Below are positions 7,293-15,735 of a stretch of DNA of 64,000 nt, one piece after another (within the stretch, counting starts at the first letter, position 1; the number at the start of each line of letters is the position of its first letter). The DNA comes from Terriglobales bacterium. GTDB lineage: Bacteria > Acidobacteriota > Terriglobia > Terriglobales > Acidobacteriaceae. The position numbers and the translations under genes are program-made. Location: assembly GCA_025980765.1 (NCBI GenBank), contig JAICXB010000014.1, forward strand, positions 1 to 64,000. The letters are read 5' to 3'. Under the pieces are notes generated by a model that saw only the letters and a program-made list of their open reading frames with translations, made no database searches and was not told the origin of the DNA.

Positions 7293-8399
7293 TCAAAAAT
7301 CGTCAGCCTTGAGCATCTCCCAGTGGCTGGAGACCGGCGGTTTGCCGTTGAGCCAAAAATACGGAGAGATGTCGGCCCTGGTGTATTCGGTTCTTGTGGC
7401 ATAGCGATCGAGCAGAAGGGAAAAGAGAGGGTTCAGGACAGCGGCGCTGAAATGCTGCACCGCGCGCGAGCGCTTCCACGATGCCCAGTTAGCAAAAATG
7501 TTTACTGCAAGAAGCACGATTAAACCAATCACTCCCAGGTAAACGCCCATCCAGCCGCTATCGTCTCGTCCCATCACGATGTGGTTCATGTTGCGAACGA
7601 ACCCGCTGATGGCCACCATCGAGACATGGGCAATGAGGAAGGCCACATAAGCACACATCACAAGAAAATGGATCGAGCGGCCGACCTGGCGATTGCCAGG
7701 AAGTTTTGGATACCACGTGAAACGGTTTACGAGGGCGGGCGACATCGACGGTCCAGTCAGGATGCTCAGCGGAGCCAGCACAAACACCACGACGAAATAC
7801 GACAACTGCTGAAGTGCGTTGTAGTGATCGAAGGTGTTCGGCTCGCGCGGCATATGGAAAGTGACGTAGTGGACAAACACCGCCCAGGCGTTAGGCACAA
7901 TATGCCATGACGTCGGCACCAGTCTTCGCCATTGCCCTGTGGTAAAGAGCAACACCACATAAACCACTCCGTTCCCAACCCAAAACAGAACACTGAGAAA
8001 GTGCCAGTGCCGCGACATCCCCAGTGTGTGCTTGCCGCCGGGCAACCCAACCAAGGGCGAGAGGTATCGCGCATCCTCCTTGGCCGTTCCCGTGGGCATT
8101 GCAACCGGAGTAAAGCGGATCCATTCGCTGCCAGGCGTGCAGTCCACATTCCAGTACAGCCGGGGATGGTCCAGCAAAATCTGCAGGCCGCTGCGAATCA
8201 GCAGAATGATGAATATCAAATTGATGTAGTGGGTAATGCCAATCCAAAGTGGGAAGCCTTGCGGATTTTCCTGGCTGAAGAACTGAGATGTCTCCGGGAT
8301 GGAGGGAAGGCCTAGGGTCAACCATTGAATATAGGCTGCAACAATTGCCAGCATGAATGGCAAAACTATGACCATCAATGCTGCACGCCGAATGCGCAT
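7293..8399 (-). CDS. Cytochrome b561-type membrane domain, 5' part of a split fusion gene
   Basis: About 368 aa with several membrane segments. Paired histidines occur in helices (THYINLIFIILLIRSGLQIL, MSRHWHFLSVLFW, SIHFLVMCAYVAFLIAHVSM), as expected for a diheme b-type electron-transfer subunit. The start at 8399 is supported by AGGA 8 nt upstream and follows the stop of the preceding gene almost directly. The C-terminus (YFWLNGKPPVSSHWEMLKAD) is the usual bridge into the molybdopterin domain. The frame is cut there by TGA at 7293-7295, at a position I recall as usually Arg (CGA to TGA would suffice). Without the stop the product would be about 530 aa. Confidence 0.8.
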   Translation of the reverse strand: MRIRRAALMVIVLPFMLAIVAAYIQWLTLGLPSIPETSQFFSQENPQGFPLWIGITHYINLIFIILLIRSGLQILLDHPRLYWNVDCTPGSEWIRFTPVAMPTGTAKEDARYLSPLVGLPGGKHTLGMSRHWHFLSVLFWVGNGVVYVVLLFTTGQWRRLVPTSWHIVPNAWAVFVHYVTFHMPREPNTFDHYNALQQLSYFVVVFVLAPLSILTGPSMSPALVNRFTWYPKLPGNRQVGRSIHFLVMCAYVAFLIAHVSMVAISGFVRNMNHIVMGRDDSGWMGVYLGVIGLIVLLAVNIFANWASWKRSRAVQHFSAAVLNPLFSLLLDRYATRTEYTRADISPYFWLNGKPPVSSHWEMLKADDF

Positions 8400-8400
8400 T

Positions 8401-8862
8401 TTATTTCCTGTGTGCTCGCTCCCCTGGGAGCTCCGGCTTCTGCAAGATATCTCTGATTCCTTCATTGCGAGAAGGCTTACAGCGATGCCGACCGCCAGTC
8501 GGAAGCAGACGGCTGTTTTCCTCTTCGACAAGGTGAGAGATCGTTCGTTTTAGCCAGGAGCGAACCGCCTTCTCTATCTCCTGCTGCGAGTTGTATCGAT
8601 ACATGCTTTCCAGTGTGTGCCCTTCAGGAGTGAGAGGAATATGGCGGCATGGGAATGGCAGGTTCCGCCTGCCTCTGGGAACGAAGGCCATCAGGGGACA
8701 ATTCGTACAACAATGATTAGGCAATCCGTAGGGGTGCCAGCAAGTTCCGGAGTCCTCAAATATGAACGGCGAACGCCACAGATCTGGGTTGTGATAGCCG
8801 CCTGACTCGATAAATGCCAGTTCCTGTTGCAGCACCGAAATAAGCTGTCCCTTGTTCAACAT
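8401..8862 (-). CDS. Cys-rich protein of unknown function upstream of the cytochrome gene
   Basis: Starting at ATG 8862 (GGAG 7-8 nt upstream) the product is about 153 aa. The frame is open to 9063, but that extension overlaps the previous gene out of frame. LNKGQLISVLQQELAFIESGGY opens the protein. A cluster C-x9-C-C-x2-C with a later C before RHIP suggests metal or Fe-S binding. The basic tail (HRCKPSRNEG) looks flexible. Its stop TAA lies in the ribosome site of the b561 gene, so the two are probably coupled and functionally linked to electron transfer. No family name is recognised. Confidence 0.6.
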   Translation of the reverse strand: MLNKGQLISVLQQELAFIESGGYHNPDLWRSPFIFEDSGTCWHPYGLPNHCCTNCPLMAFVPRGRRNLPFPCRHIPLTPEGHTLESMYRYNSQQEIEKAVRSWLKRTISHLVEEENSRLLPTGGRHRCKPSRNEGIRDILQKPELPGERAHRK

Positions 8863-8980
8863 ATAAATCTCCGCTTCCTTTTCGTTGCGAGATTGATCGT
8901 GTAGCTGGTTCTCTTCCTCCGCCAGCACGCGAGGATTCTCAATATGAGTTGGCGTCCTCTCCGTTGGCTTTATTCCATCG

Positions 8981-9238
8981 TCAAGCTGCCAATTGTCTGT
9001 GAGTTTCGCTCTCCGCCTTTTCTTCTGCGCTAGCTTCTTCTTCTGCGCTAGCTTCGGAGGCATCCACAGGGCTCAGAATCGAAACCGGCGTTAGCCTCGA
9101 TTTGCTTTGCATTTCATGCGTGAGAACCCTATGCCTCCGGCGCTCTTCCAGAAATGGGTACCACATCCAAAAAAGCTCTAAAACCAAAATGGTCAAAATC
9201 AAGAATCCGAACATTCCAAGCAAGATTAGGAAGTTCAT
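8981..9238 (-). CDS. Small single-helix membrane protein with acidic tail
   Basis: From ATG 9238 (GGAG just upstream) the product is about 85 aa. One transmembrane helix (NFLILLGMFGFLILTILVL) is followed by FWMWYPFLEERRRHR and an acidic Ala/Glu-rich tail. The tail contains an exact duplication of six codons (EASAEE twice). It opens the minus-strand run into the Cys-rich and cytochrome genes and may be a small subunit or anchor for that redox module (inference). Confidence 0.5.
   Translation of the reverse strand: MNFLILLGMFGFLILTILVLELFWMWYPFLEERRRHRVLTHEMQSKSRLTPVSILSPVDASEASAEEEASAEEKAESETHRQLAA
9020..9055. repeat. Exact 18-nt tandem duplication in the small membrane protein gene
   Basis: TTCTTCTGCGCTAGCTTC occurs twice in a row. 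It is a multiple of three, so the frame is kept and six residues (EASAEE) are duplicated. Replication slippage is the simplest origin. Confidence 0.85.
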
Positions 9239-9494
9239 TTCTTCTGCTCCTTCTCGCGCGTCAGCATTTCTATCTTTCGGCACATCCTCCCGGAAACACA
9301 TGCCCGCTATCCGCGCAGCCTCGATATCTGATTTCAATGTGGACCTCAATCACACTGCGGCCAATAGTCCATTTGTAACGACAGATGGGATACCTGTTAT
9401 TTCCGAAAGGAGAGGAAAGGGTGTTGGAAAAAGGCTTTGCAGTGAACCCGATTGGATCGTCGCGGCTCGACAGGGCTCTTTCCTTCGGGAGCGC

Positions 9495-10076
9495 TCAGCG
9501 GGGCCATTCAGGCGGTTCACATTCCGGACACTGACTGTTGATGAATTCCAAAGTCCTCAACACTTCATCTGTTCCGGGAAGTTTTTTGCCTTCAAGGACC
9601 GCGTAAACCGATACGATTTCGCCAAAGCGATCGGTCACGTAAATGACTGGAAAAGGTTTTTTCTGTTCATCCAGCGCCCCGTACAGTCGATGTATCCGGC
9701 CGTCATCATCGGTGAGAATTGGGAATGGCAGGTTCTCCCATTTATTAATCGAATGGACATTCTGCGCTGAGGGCTGCAACACCACAATGACAGTTGCATC
9801 CTGTTCTGTGATTTCCTTGCGGCGCTCAGCCGCATCCTGGAGGAAATCGAGTTCGCTCGCGTCGTCTCCACTGAACACGATAACTAGATTGGAGCGTCCT
9901 CGATAGTCGGAGATCTGTAATCGCGCGCCCAGCGTGGAAGTCAGTGCAAAGTCACGGAGCAGATACCCAGGCTTCTGCAGTCCTGCTTCCGGATCGACTC
10001 TGCCGCCGCCGGCGGATTCTGCCTGCAGCATCCGATCATTCTTACCAATTTGGGAATCCCCTTGCAGTAGAGTCAT
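9495..10076 (-). CDS. Redoxin (AhpC/TSA-like) protein lacking the peroxidatic Cys
   Basis: A 193-aa protein with a thioredoxin-fold core: PGYLLRDFALTSTLGARLQI, SNLVIVFSGDDASELDFLQD, FPILTDDDGRIHRLYGAL and PFPVIYVTDRFGEIV. Where peroxiredoxins have the catalytic Cys after the first strand, this one reads GDDASEL. The only cysteines are a C-terminal CPEC. Peroxidase activity is therefore doubtful; the CxxC could be a redox or metal site. It overlaps the stop of the upstream sensor kinase by 4 nt, suggesting that the two act together, perhaps in redox sensing (inference). Confidence 0.75.
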   Translation of the reverse strand: MTLLQGDSQIGKNDRMLQAESAGGGRVDPEAGLQKPGYLLRDFALTSTLGARLQISDYRGRSNLVIVFSGDDASELDFLQDAAERRKEITEQDATVIVVLQPSAQNVHSINKWENLPFPILTDDDGRIHRLYGALDEQKKPFPVIYVTDRFGEIVSVYAVLEGKKLPGTDEVLRTLEFINSQCPECEPPEWPR

Positions 10077-11740
10077 GGATGAGCGTGGGACGTTGCCGCG
10101 ATATGTTCCCGGCTGTCGCCGAGGTTCATCGGACTCGCGGACTGGCGGTGCGACGTTTTTCCTGGCAACGAATTGAGGGAATTCGCGCCTGCATCAACTG
10201 TCGGCAGAAACAGAGTCACGCATGTTCCTGTCCTGAGCCCCGCAGTAACGCTGCGGATTCTTATGGCGCCATCATTTTTCAGAATGATCGCGCGACTCGA
10301 CCAGAGGCCCAGGCCTGTTCCCCTTGTGCCTTTCGTGCTGAAGAAGGGCTGGAAGAGATGTTTGTAATCTTGGCGACTAATTCCGTGTCCGTCATCAGCA
10401 ATACTGATTCTGGTTCCTGTTACTCCGCGGCGCCGCCAGTCGCGGCCATGAACGACGCGAATCCGAATCGTTCGAGCAGTGGATTCCATCGCGTTCGCCA
10501 GCACACTGGCGAACAATTGCCGCATCCCGGGGCGTGAGCCGAGAACAGTTGCATCGCATCTGAAGTCCCGTTCTATGCGAACGTGTTGGAATGCCGGCAG
10601 CGCCGATAATGCTTCTGTCACCTCGTCGATCACTGCGCAAATGGGTACCGGACCGGGTTTCTCGTTCTCGTAATACAGGCCGAAGGTCAAACCAGCGATG
10701 CGGTTCACGCGCGCGAGTTCTTCGGTTGCTTGGGAAAGATATTCTCGTCCTGCCTGCGTGAGCGTCTCCCGGGTGAGCAGGTATAGACAATTCGTGACTG
10801 CTGCGAGCGGGTTATTGATGTGGTGGGACAATAAGGACGCCATCTGCCCAGATGCCGCCAGGCGTTCAGTTTTGCGCAAAATCTCCTCAGCCTGGACGCG
10901 TTCGGTGATCTCAAGAGAACTTCCACCGACAAACTTTTTGCCATTCTGGTCGATGAAGGGAAATCTCACCGTAAGCCAATAGTGATCGCCATCGGGTGCA
11001 ACGATTTTTTCAACCGACTGCTGTGGGTGGCCAGCCTGCAGAACTTCCCGGTCCGAGCTGCCGGATGGGAGCTCGCTTTGCGGCCGCAGCAATGGGACCG
11101 ATGCTCTGCTCGCATCATCGCCCTCCAAACCAACAAATCGTTTGGCCATCTCATTGAGGTACACGTAATGCCCGTCTTCATCTCTCAGGTATGCGCATGC
11201 CGGACCGTGATCCAGGAAACTTTTCAGCAGCGACCGTGCATCCAGCAGTTTCCGCTCGGCTTCGATCTGTTCCTTGAGGGACTCTTCAGCTTTCGCCGCG
11301 GCATGGTTTCGCGCCAGGGTGAGGAACACCACGCCGGCGGCAGCGGAGAGATACACGGCAAAGCCGACCGCATCGCTGGCTCCGGCAAATCCCCATGCGT
11401 AGCGCGGCGGTACAAAGCAAAAATATGCTGTGACTGCTCCCAACAGTGTTGCGAGAATTGCGGGACGAACCCCCGCGTATAACCCCGTCGCGGCGATCGC
11501 CACCACGAACGTCAGGTAAGGCATTTGATCGCCGAGCCAACGATCAATCAGGAGGCGCAGCAAGAACGCAAGAAGAACGCTGACCACTGCAAGCCAGTAG
11601 CCCGAGAACGGAAAATGAGGATTGAATTGACGAAGTCGCTGCCATGGCGGCGATTCGCGCCAGGAGGTGTGTTGGCCTTTCAACATCAAAGCTCTCATTA
11701 ATCCGTAAACGGCCCAACCCGTCGCAATTTCGCGCGACAC
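10073..11740 (-). CDS. Sensor histidine kinase, DUF4118-like membrane domain plus PAS
   Basis: A 555-aa kinase. The N-terminal membrane part (about residues 45-145) resembles the KdpD-type DUF4118 region (GYWLAVVSVLLAFLLRLLID, LYAGVRPAILATLLGAVTAY). A PAS domain starting LLDARSLLKSFLDHGPACAY follows, then a HisKA block and an HATPase with ISIADDGHGISRQDY and GTGLGLWSSRAI. The phospho-acceptor is His306 in LLSHHINNPLAAV. The residue after it, usually Glu in this subfamily (HEINNP), is His307, which could weaken autokinase activity. No response regulator adjoins. It is coupled to the redoxin-like gene. Confidence 0.85.
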   Translation of the reverse strand: MSREIATGWAVYGLMRALMLKGQHTSWRESPPWQRLRQFNPHFPFSGYWLAVVSVLLAFLLRLLIDRWLGDQMPYLTFVVAIAATGLYAGVRPAILATLLGAVTAYFCFVPPRYAWGFAGASDAVGFAVYLSAAAGVVFLTLARNHAAAKAEESLKEQIEAERKLLDARSLLKSFLDHGPACAYLRDEDGHYVYLNEMAKRFVGLEGDDASRASVPLLRPQSELPSGSSDREVLQAGHPQQSVEKIVAPDGDHYWLTVRFPFIDQNGKKFVGGSSLEITERVQAEEILRKTERLAASGQMASLLSHHINNPLAAVTNCLYLLTRETLTQAGREYLSQATEELARVNRIAGLTFGLYYENEKPGPVPICAVIDEVTEALSALPAFQHVRIERDFRCDATVLGSRPGMRQLFASVLANAMESTARTIRIRVVHGRDWRRRGVTGTRISIADDGHGISRQDYKHLFQPFFSTKGTRGTGLGLWSSRAIILKNDGAIRIRSVTAGLRTGTCVTLFLPTVDAGANSLNSLPGKTSHRQSASPMNLGDSREHIAATSHAHP

Positions 11741-11840
11741 TTTCCCTGATGGTCAGTCGGTCTCCCGCGCGATGGATTGTCTGTAGATCAATATATCTCG
11801 GCTCTCGCTGCACCTTATACTTTCAACCGGCAAAATTTAA

Positions 11841-12224
11841 CTAAGCCGATTTTCGCAGACCCTGCCGGGCACGGCTGGATTGCTTCCGCTGCAAATAGTC
11901 CCGAAGAGCGACCGCGTTGTTGTGCTCGCGATCGTGAGAGCTGTAGATCAGCGTCACTCTTCCCTTACCCGATGCTGCCAGGATCGGTTCCCAGATCTCT
12001 TCATTCCCATCGAGCTCCCGGAAATAGCGGCGTTTGAACTCCTCCCATCTGGCCGGGTCGTGATGGAACCACTGTCGCAGCGTTCCACTGGGCGCGACTT
12101 CCTTTGCCCATTGCTCCACTTCAGCAGAACTCTTCTTTACTCCACGCGGCCACAGACGTTCCACAAGAATGCGGCGGCCATCGTTTGCAGTTGCTGGTTC
12201 ATAAATGCGCTTCAGAGCAATCAT
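11841..12224 (-). CDS. DUF488 family protein (YeaO-like)
   Basis: The protein is about 127 aa. IALKRIYEPATANDGRRILV, ERLWPRGVKK and WFHHDPARWEEFKRRY are the family hallmarks; the late strand VTLIYSSHDREHNNAVAL is also typical. The biochemical role of DUF488 is not established. The ATG at 12224 overlaps the stop of the upstream gene (ATGA) and has AGAGG about 8 nt before it, so I prefer it to the longer frame opening at 12251. Confidence 0.85.
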   Translation of the reverse strand: MIALKRIYEPATANDGRRILVERLWPRGVKKSSAEVEQWAKEVAPSGTLRQWFHHDPARWEEFKRRYFRELDGNEEIWEPILAASGKGRVTLIYSSHDREHNNAVALRDYLQRKQSSRARQGLRKSA

Positions 12225-12589
12225 GCATACCTCTCTCCGGCAGCCGCACAAATTACCCCCACACCCGCTGATGACCTGGGGTCTTGGCGGCCATCATGTT
12301 CAGAGCGCTTCAATGCCAGCTTCACGCCCGAAGTTATCGTAAATTGCAGCGTGAACCGCTGACAGCATTGCTCGCAAAGCCAGAAATAAACGACCGCGTG
12401 TCCAGGTTTTTTCCTGCAGATCACGGCAGGCACATCTCTGCACGGCTCTTCGGGATTCCGGATCTCATAGGGAAAGAGCCGCCCTTCATGCGCGTAGAGA
12501 AACTCTGCATGGCAGTCCGGATTCGCGCACTCTCTGATCACGGCTCGCTCCTTGAAATCGTGCCTTCTTCTCTTATCCGCAGAAATCAA
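12221..12589 (-). CDS. Small zinc-finger-like protein
   Basis: The protein is 122 aa with C-x4-C (ECANPDCHAEF) near the N-terminus and CEQCC near position 73, separated by a strand-rich stretch (EGRLFPYEIR, AVVYFWLC). This four-Cys arrangement suggests one structural zinc site. I recall similar short proteins in acidobacteria, but no named family. It is translationally coupled to DUF488. The C-terminal 30 residues look unstructured. Confidence 0.6.
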   Translation of the reverse strand: MISADKRRRHDFKERAVIRECANPDCHAEFLYAHEGRLFPYEIRNPEEPCRDVPAVICRKKPGHAVVYFWLCEQCCQRFTLQFTITSGVKLALKRSEHDGRQDPRSSAGVGVICAAAGERYA

Positions 12590-12675
12590 GAGAATAGCAA
12601 TAAAACGTTTGTACTCTCAGATAGTAGGCAAATACCAGTTGGAAGCAGACAGTGCGCAAAGGGCGCGGCCTCCTC

Positions 12676-13362
12676 TTAGATCAGTTTCCTCTGCATCGCA
12701 TTCATCACGGCTTCCAGACGGTTGTGCGTCCTGAGCTTCTGATTGATGTGATGGAGATGGTTTCGCAGGGTTTGCGTGCTGATTCCGAGTTTCTTCGCAA
12801 TTTTGGAAGAATTGCTGCCAGCAGCGAACATCTTTAATACTTCGATTTCCTGGACCGAAAGTGGTTGTACGGGAGATTTATTCGATGCCCGATCGCCGAG
12901 AGCGCTCATCTCTTTTGACAGTGCAAGCACCTGGCGGAAGACCTCATCCTGTTGCCTCTGCTCAGTGATGTCATGCGCCAGATGTATGAGGAGCCTCTGC
13001 GCGGTCCGCTGGTTGTCAAAAATCACCGTCGATACATTCACCCATAATCGCCGGCCCGCGCGCGTAGTGACATTCAGGTCGAAATTGGGGATTTGCGATC
13101 CCTTCCCAATGCAGTCGAGCACGCTGCAATGTTCATGGCACACATCCGTGCCCATCGCCCCGGTTCCGTGCAACAGTGCAAAACACGTTTTTCCGCTTGC
13201 CTCGGCTGCCGAATACCCGAACAACTGTTCCGCTGACTTGTTCCAGAATCGAATCTCTCCTTGCTCACTCACCACGAAAACCGCGTCAGTTGTGTTTTCA
13301 AGAAGTGCAAACAGCTCACGTTCCAGCATATTCATCCATAAATCTGGGTTCGGCATTCGCAA
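12676..13362 (-). CDS. PAS-LuxR transcription regulator
   Basis: A 228-aa regulator. The N-terminal PAS domain is about residues 12-130: LLENTTDAVFVVSEQGEIRF, then WNKSAEQLFGYSAAEASGK. A Cys-containing insertion follows (DVCHEHCSVLDC). The C-terminal LuxR-type helix-turn-helix is about residues 165-228: LSVQEIEVLKMFAAGSNSSK, then IAKKLGISTQTLRNHLHHIN. The PAS Cys residues could bind a metal or sense redox state. It has no receiver domain, so it acts as a one-component sensor. It is divergent to the outer-membrane gene across a 390-nt spacer and may regulate it. Confidence 0.85.
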   Translation of the reverse strand: MRMPNPDLWMNMLERELFALLENTTDAVFVVSEQGEIRFWNKSAEQLFGYSAAEASGKTCFALLHGTGAMGTDVCHEHCSVLDCIGKGSQIPNFDLNVTTRAGRRLWVNVSTVIFDNQRTAQRLLIHLAHDITEQRQQDEVFRQVLALSKEMSALGDRASNKSPVQPLSVQEIEVLKMFAAGSNSSKIAKKLGISTQTLRNHLHHINQKLRTHNRLEAVMNAMQRKLI

Positions 13363-13752
13363 GAACGATTGCGATGTCCAAGTATAACGCTGCTGCGCTG
13401 ACGATTTGCCATGAGCGCCCTCAGAATCTAAGCCCGTTTCGGCAGCAAAAAGGCGCCGAGAGAAATGAGCTGCCGAGCAGGCTTACTCTCCTTTCAGCAG
13501 CATCGTCGGCAGTCTCTCAGCACTGACGGGAGATCTTCGTGAAAGCGCAACTCGTCATTGCATTGCGAAGTTCCGATCGCAACTACTTTCGGCCGGCGCG
13601 ATCGATTGCTGAGACAACAGTAGCCACGCGCCCGCAATCAGATGAATTAAATACCAAAGGCAGCATCGATCAACACAGGTCCTGTTTGCGCTCCGCTAAG
13701 TCTCGGCTCATTTGACTCGTGCCGGTTCAGGCTGTCAGAAAAAGAGGAAATC
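13363..13752. other. Divergent intergenic region, no gene recognised
   Basis: 390 nt lie between the PAS-LuxR start and the outer-membrane gene start. I see no convincing open frame or RNA. GAGGAAATC directly before the ATG at 13753 is the only clear signal. The region presumably holds the two divergent promoters, but none could be pinned to good hexamers. Confidence 0.5.
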
Positions 13753-14325
13753 ATGAAGCGCCCACTTCTCGCACTCATTCCATTGCTCTTGTTCGCCTGC
13801 CTGCCACTGCTTGCGCAATCGCACGAGGCCCCGCCCATCGACATCTACGGCGCCTATTCGCACAGCAGCAACTTTGGTGTTGGCCAGAGCGGCTGGCTGG
13901 GAGCTGCCGCATACAATCTCTCACCCCATCTTGGTCTGGAGGGCGACCTGAGTGGCGGCTATGGCAGCAGGGGCCTGGGAACGATCGCCACCATCCTTGC
14001 AAATGTGCCCAATACCGTCCATAGCCGGATGCACAGCTTTGATGTTGGCCCGCGCTACACTTTCCGTCCTGCATCCACCAACAACTACGATGCTTTCGCG
14101 CACCTGCTCTTCGGCGTCAGCCACACCAACGTGAGCGCAACCGGGGCCAGTCAGGCGGATTCGTCCTTCTCCTGGGTGCTGGGCGGAGGCGGAGATTATT
14201 TCTTTACGCAACATTTCGGCGGCCGAGCGCAAATCGATATGCTGCGCACCAACTTCTTCAACCACGGGGACAGTCACGCTCGCATCGGCCTGGGTATTGT
14301 GTATCGTTTTGGAACTAGCAGATAG
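13753..14325 (+). CDS. Outer-membrane beta-barrel protein
   Basis: A 190-aa protein with a signal peptide (KRPLLALIPLLLFACLPLLA, cleaved near AQS). Alternating aromatic/Gly-rich strands follow (YGAYSHSSNFGVG, WLGAAAYNLSPHLGLEGDLS) and a C-terminal strand ending IGLGIVYRFGTSR. This is the OmpA-barrel/porin-like outer-membrane beta-barrel type. AGAGGAAATC provides a good ribosome site. The role is unknown. The cupin gene follows on the same strand. Confidence 0.75.
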   Translation: MKRPLLALIPLLLFACLPLLAQSHEAPPIDIYGAYSHSSNFGVGQSGWLGAAAYNLSPHLGLEGDLSGGYGSRGLGTIATILANVPNTVHSRMHSFDVGPRYTFRPASTNNYDAFAHLLFGVSHTNVSATGASQADSSFSWVLGGGGDYFFTQHFGGRAQIDMLRTNFFNHGDSHARIGLGIVYRFGTSR

Positions 14326-14398
14326 CGGCCCCTACATTTACGATCAGGAAGTGAATGTCGACCGCACCAAAGCGCCATCCGAAGTGAAGGAGGAACCA

Positions 14399-14797
14399 GT
14401 GGCAACTGACACGAAAGCAACGCTGGACACGGGACGGGAGCATGAGGTTGGAATCCTCTCCGCACCATTGTTGAACTTCGACCTGAATCGAGAGATCGAA
14501 CAACTCAAGTCCGAAGCGCGCTGGCAGTCTGGCCACACCGCAAAGACGCTGGTCAAGTATGCGGACTTTCGCGTGGTGCTGGTTGCAATCAAGTCGGGTG
14601 GACGCCTGGTCGAACATCGGACGGAAGGGCGCATCTCCGTCCACACACTGGTGGGCAATATTCGATTTCGCACAGCGGATCAGGCCCACGAACTTCCTGC
14701 GGGCCACATGCTGACGCTCGAACGCGAGATCCCGCATGAAGTGGAAGGCATCATCGATAGCGCGTTCCTGCTCACCATCGCTTGGCCTGGTGCATAA
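14399..14797 (+). CDS. Cupin-like protein
   Basis: About 132 aa in a cupin layout: TLVKYADFRVVLVAIKSGGR, LVEHRTEGRISVHTLVGNIR, then LPAGHMLTLEREIPHEVEGI. Cupin motif 1 normally has HxH; here one His (EHRTEGRISVHT) and the late His in PHEVE remain, so metal binding may be reduced. The start is GTG 14399, 5 nt after AAGGAGG at 14387-14393, much better than the upstream alternatives (GTG 14351, TTG 14297). The last would overlap the barrel gene. Confidence 0.7.
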   Translation: MATDTKATLDTGREHEVGILSAPLLNFDLNREIEQLKSEARWQSGHTAKTLVKYADFRVVLVAIKSGGRLVEHRTEGRISVHTLVGNIRFRTADQAHELPAGHMLTLEREIPHEVEGIIDSAFLLTIAWPGA

Positions 14798-14934
14798 ATC
14801 GCGGCAAGCCAGCGAATCGTCTTGCAGCGGCGGGTTACAAAAACGGGCATTCGTACATTGGCTTCGGAAAGCTCGCCTTCAAAAACGAGCATCCTTAAAC
14901 AAGTAGGCGGATCTATCCGCCTTGAGGGGGCTCT

Positions 14935-15192
14935 GTGAAGTTCATATTGGGATTGGGCATCGGTATCGTTTTGGGATTGCTCTGCGCGCCAGCATCGGGC
15001 CAGCAGACACGACAAAAATTGCTGGACACGGCACGAGAGCTCCCAGAATTGCCCGCGCGCAAGGCAGCGGAAATGGCGGAGAATGCCAAAGCAAAAGCTG
15101 GCGACCTGGGCGCCAAAGTGGGACGCCAGGCCGCCGAAGCCGCCGTCGAGACTGCGACCTCGAAAGTGTCAGGCAAGGACAAAACCGCGTAG
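14935..15192 (+). CDS. YtxH-like small envelope protein
   Basis: An 85-aa product starting at GTG 14935 after GAGGGGG. A glycine-rich hydrophobic helix (FILGLGIGIVLGLLCAPASG) precedes an Ala/Lys-rich amphipathic tail with heptad-like repeats, as in YtxH/general-stress proteins. GLLCAPASGQQTRQKL is the typical junction. The function of the family is not established; stress or envelope association is inferred. Confidence 0.7.
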   Translation: MKFILGLGIGIVLGLLCAPASGQQTRQKLLDTARELPELPARKAAEMAENAKAKAGDLGAKVGRQAAEAAVETATSKVSGKDKTA

Positions 15193-15318
15193 GAAGCTCC
15201 CAGCCATCCACAGGCTGCTGGAGATGAACCCGGCACCCCCAACTGGGTCCGCCAGGTCGACTCTGTCCACAGCGTCCATCGTTAGGCATCGCCCTGGCTG
15301 GCAGCCGAAAGTTGATGC

Positions 15319-15735
15319 TTATTCCAGCCAGGGATTGATCAGCGGAACAGCAGCATCAGCGAAGTGCGTCGTGTTGCGAGTAGCAAGGCTCGCGCGCTGC
15401 GCCAGAACGATCCCTGCAATCATGGCGTCGCGCAGCTCAACTGGCTGACCCCTCTTATTGCGGACCGCCATCAGGGTCGCCGCCTGCTCCGCGGCGGCAA
15501 TGTCGAAGGGCAAAACGCGTTGATCAAGTTTTTCCACGAGACCATCGAAAGCCTACATCAGCACCGCGCGCCGCTTGCCCGCGGCCATGATCTGCAAACC
15601 AAATCTCACCTCGAGCACCGTAACCGACGTGATCCAGATCGATGTCCTGGGCTGCCGGTCAAGCCAGGCGATGACCTTCTCCTCCGGAGACAGGCGCATT
15701 AGCGCAGAAAGCACGTTGGTATCGAGAACGATCAT
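15319..15735 (-). pseudogene. VapC/FitB-type PIN toxin inactivated by an amber codon
   Basis: The start (MIVLDTNVLSALMRLSPEEK) and the remainder (EKLDQRVLPFDIAAAEQAA, ELRDAMIAGIVLAQRASLAT, NTTHFADAAV) are one PIN domain in a single frame. They are interrupted by TAG at 15553-15555. Around it the frame reads ...VLM-stop-AFDGLVEK, with no deletion. One C-to-T change (CAG to TAG) would explain it. The fragments lack either the first or the last catalytic Asp. The upstream antitoxin is intact and overlaps the toxin start by 1 nt. Confidence 0.8.

Noticed and set aside
7293-7295. TGA as a selenocysteine codon
   Set aside because: The position is not a catalytic Cys/Sec site (I recall Arg in relatives) and no convincing SECIS-like hairpin is seen directly downstream.
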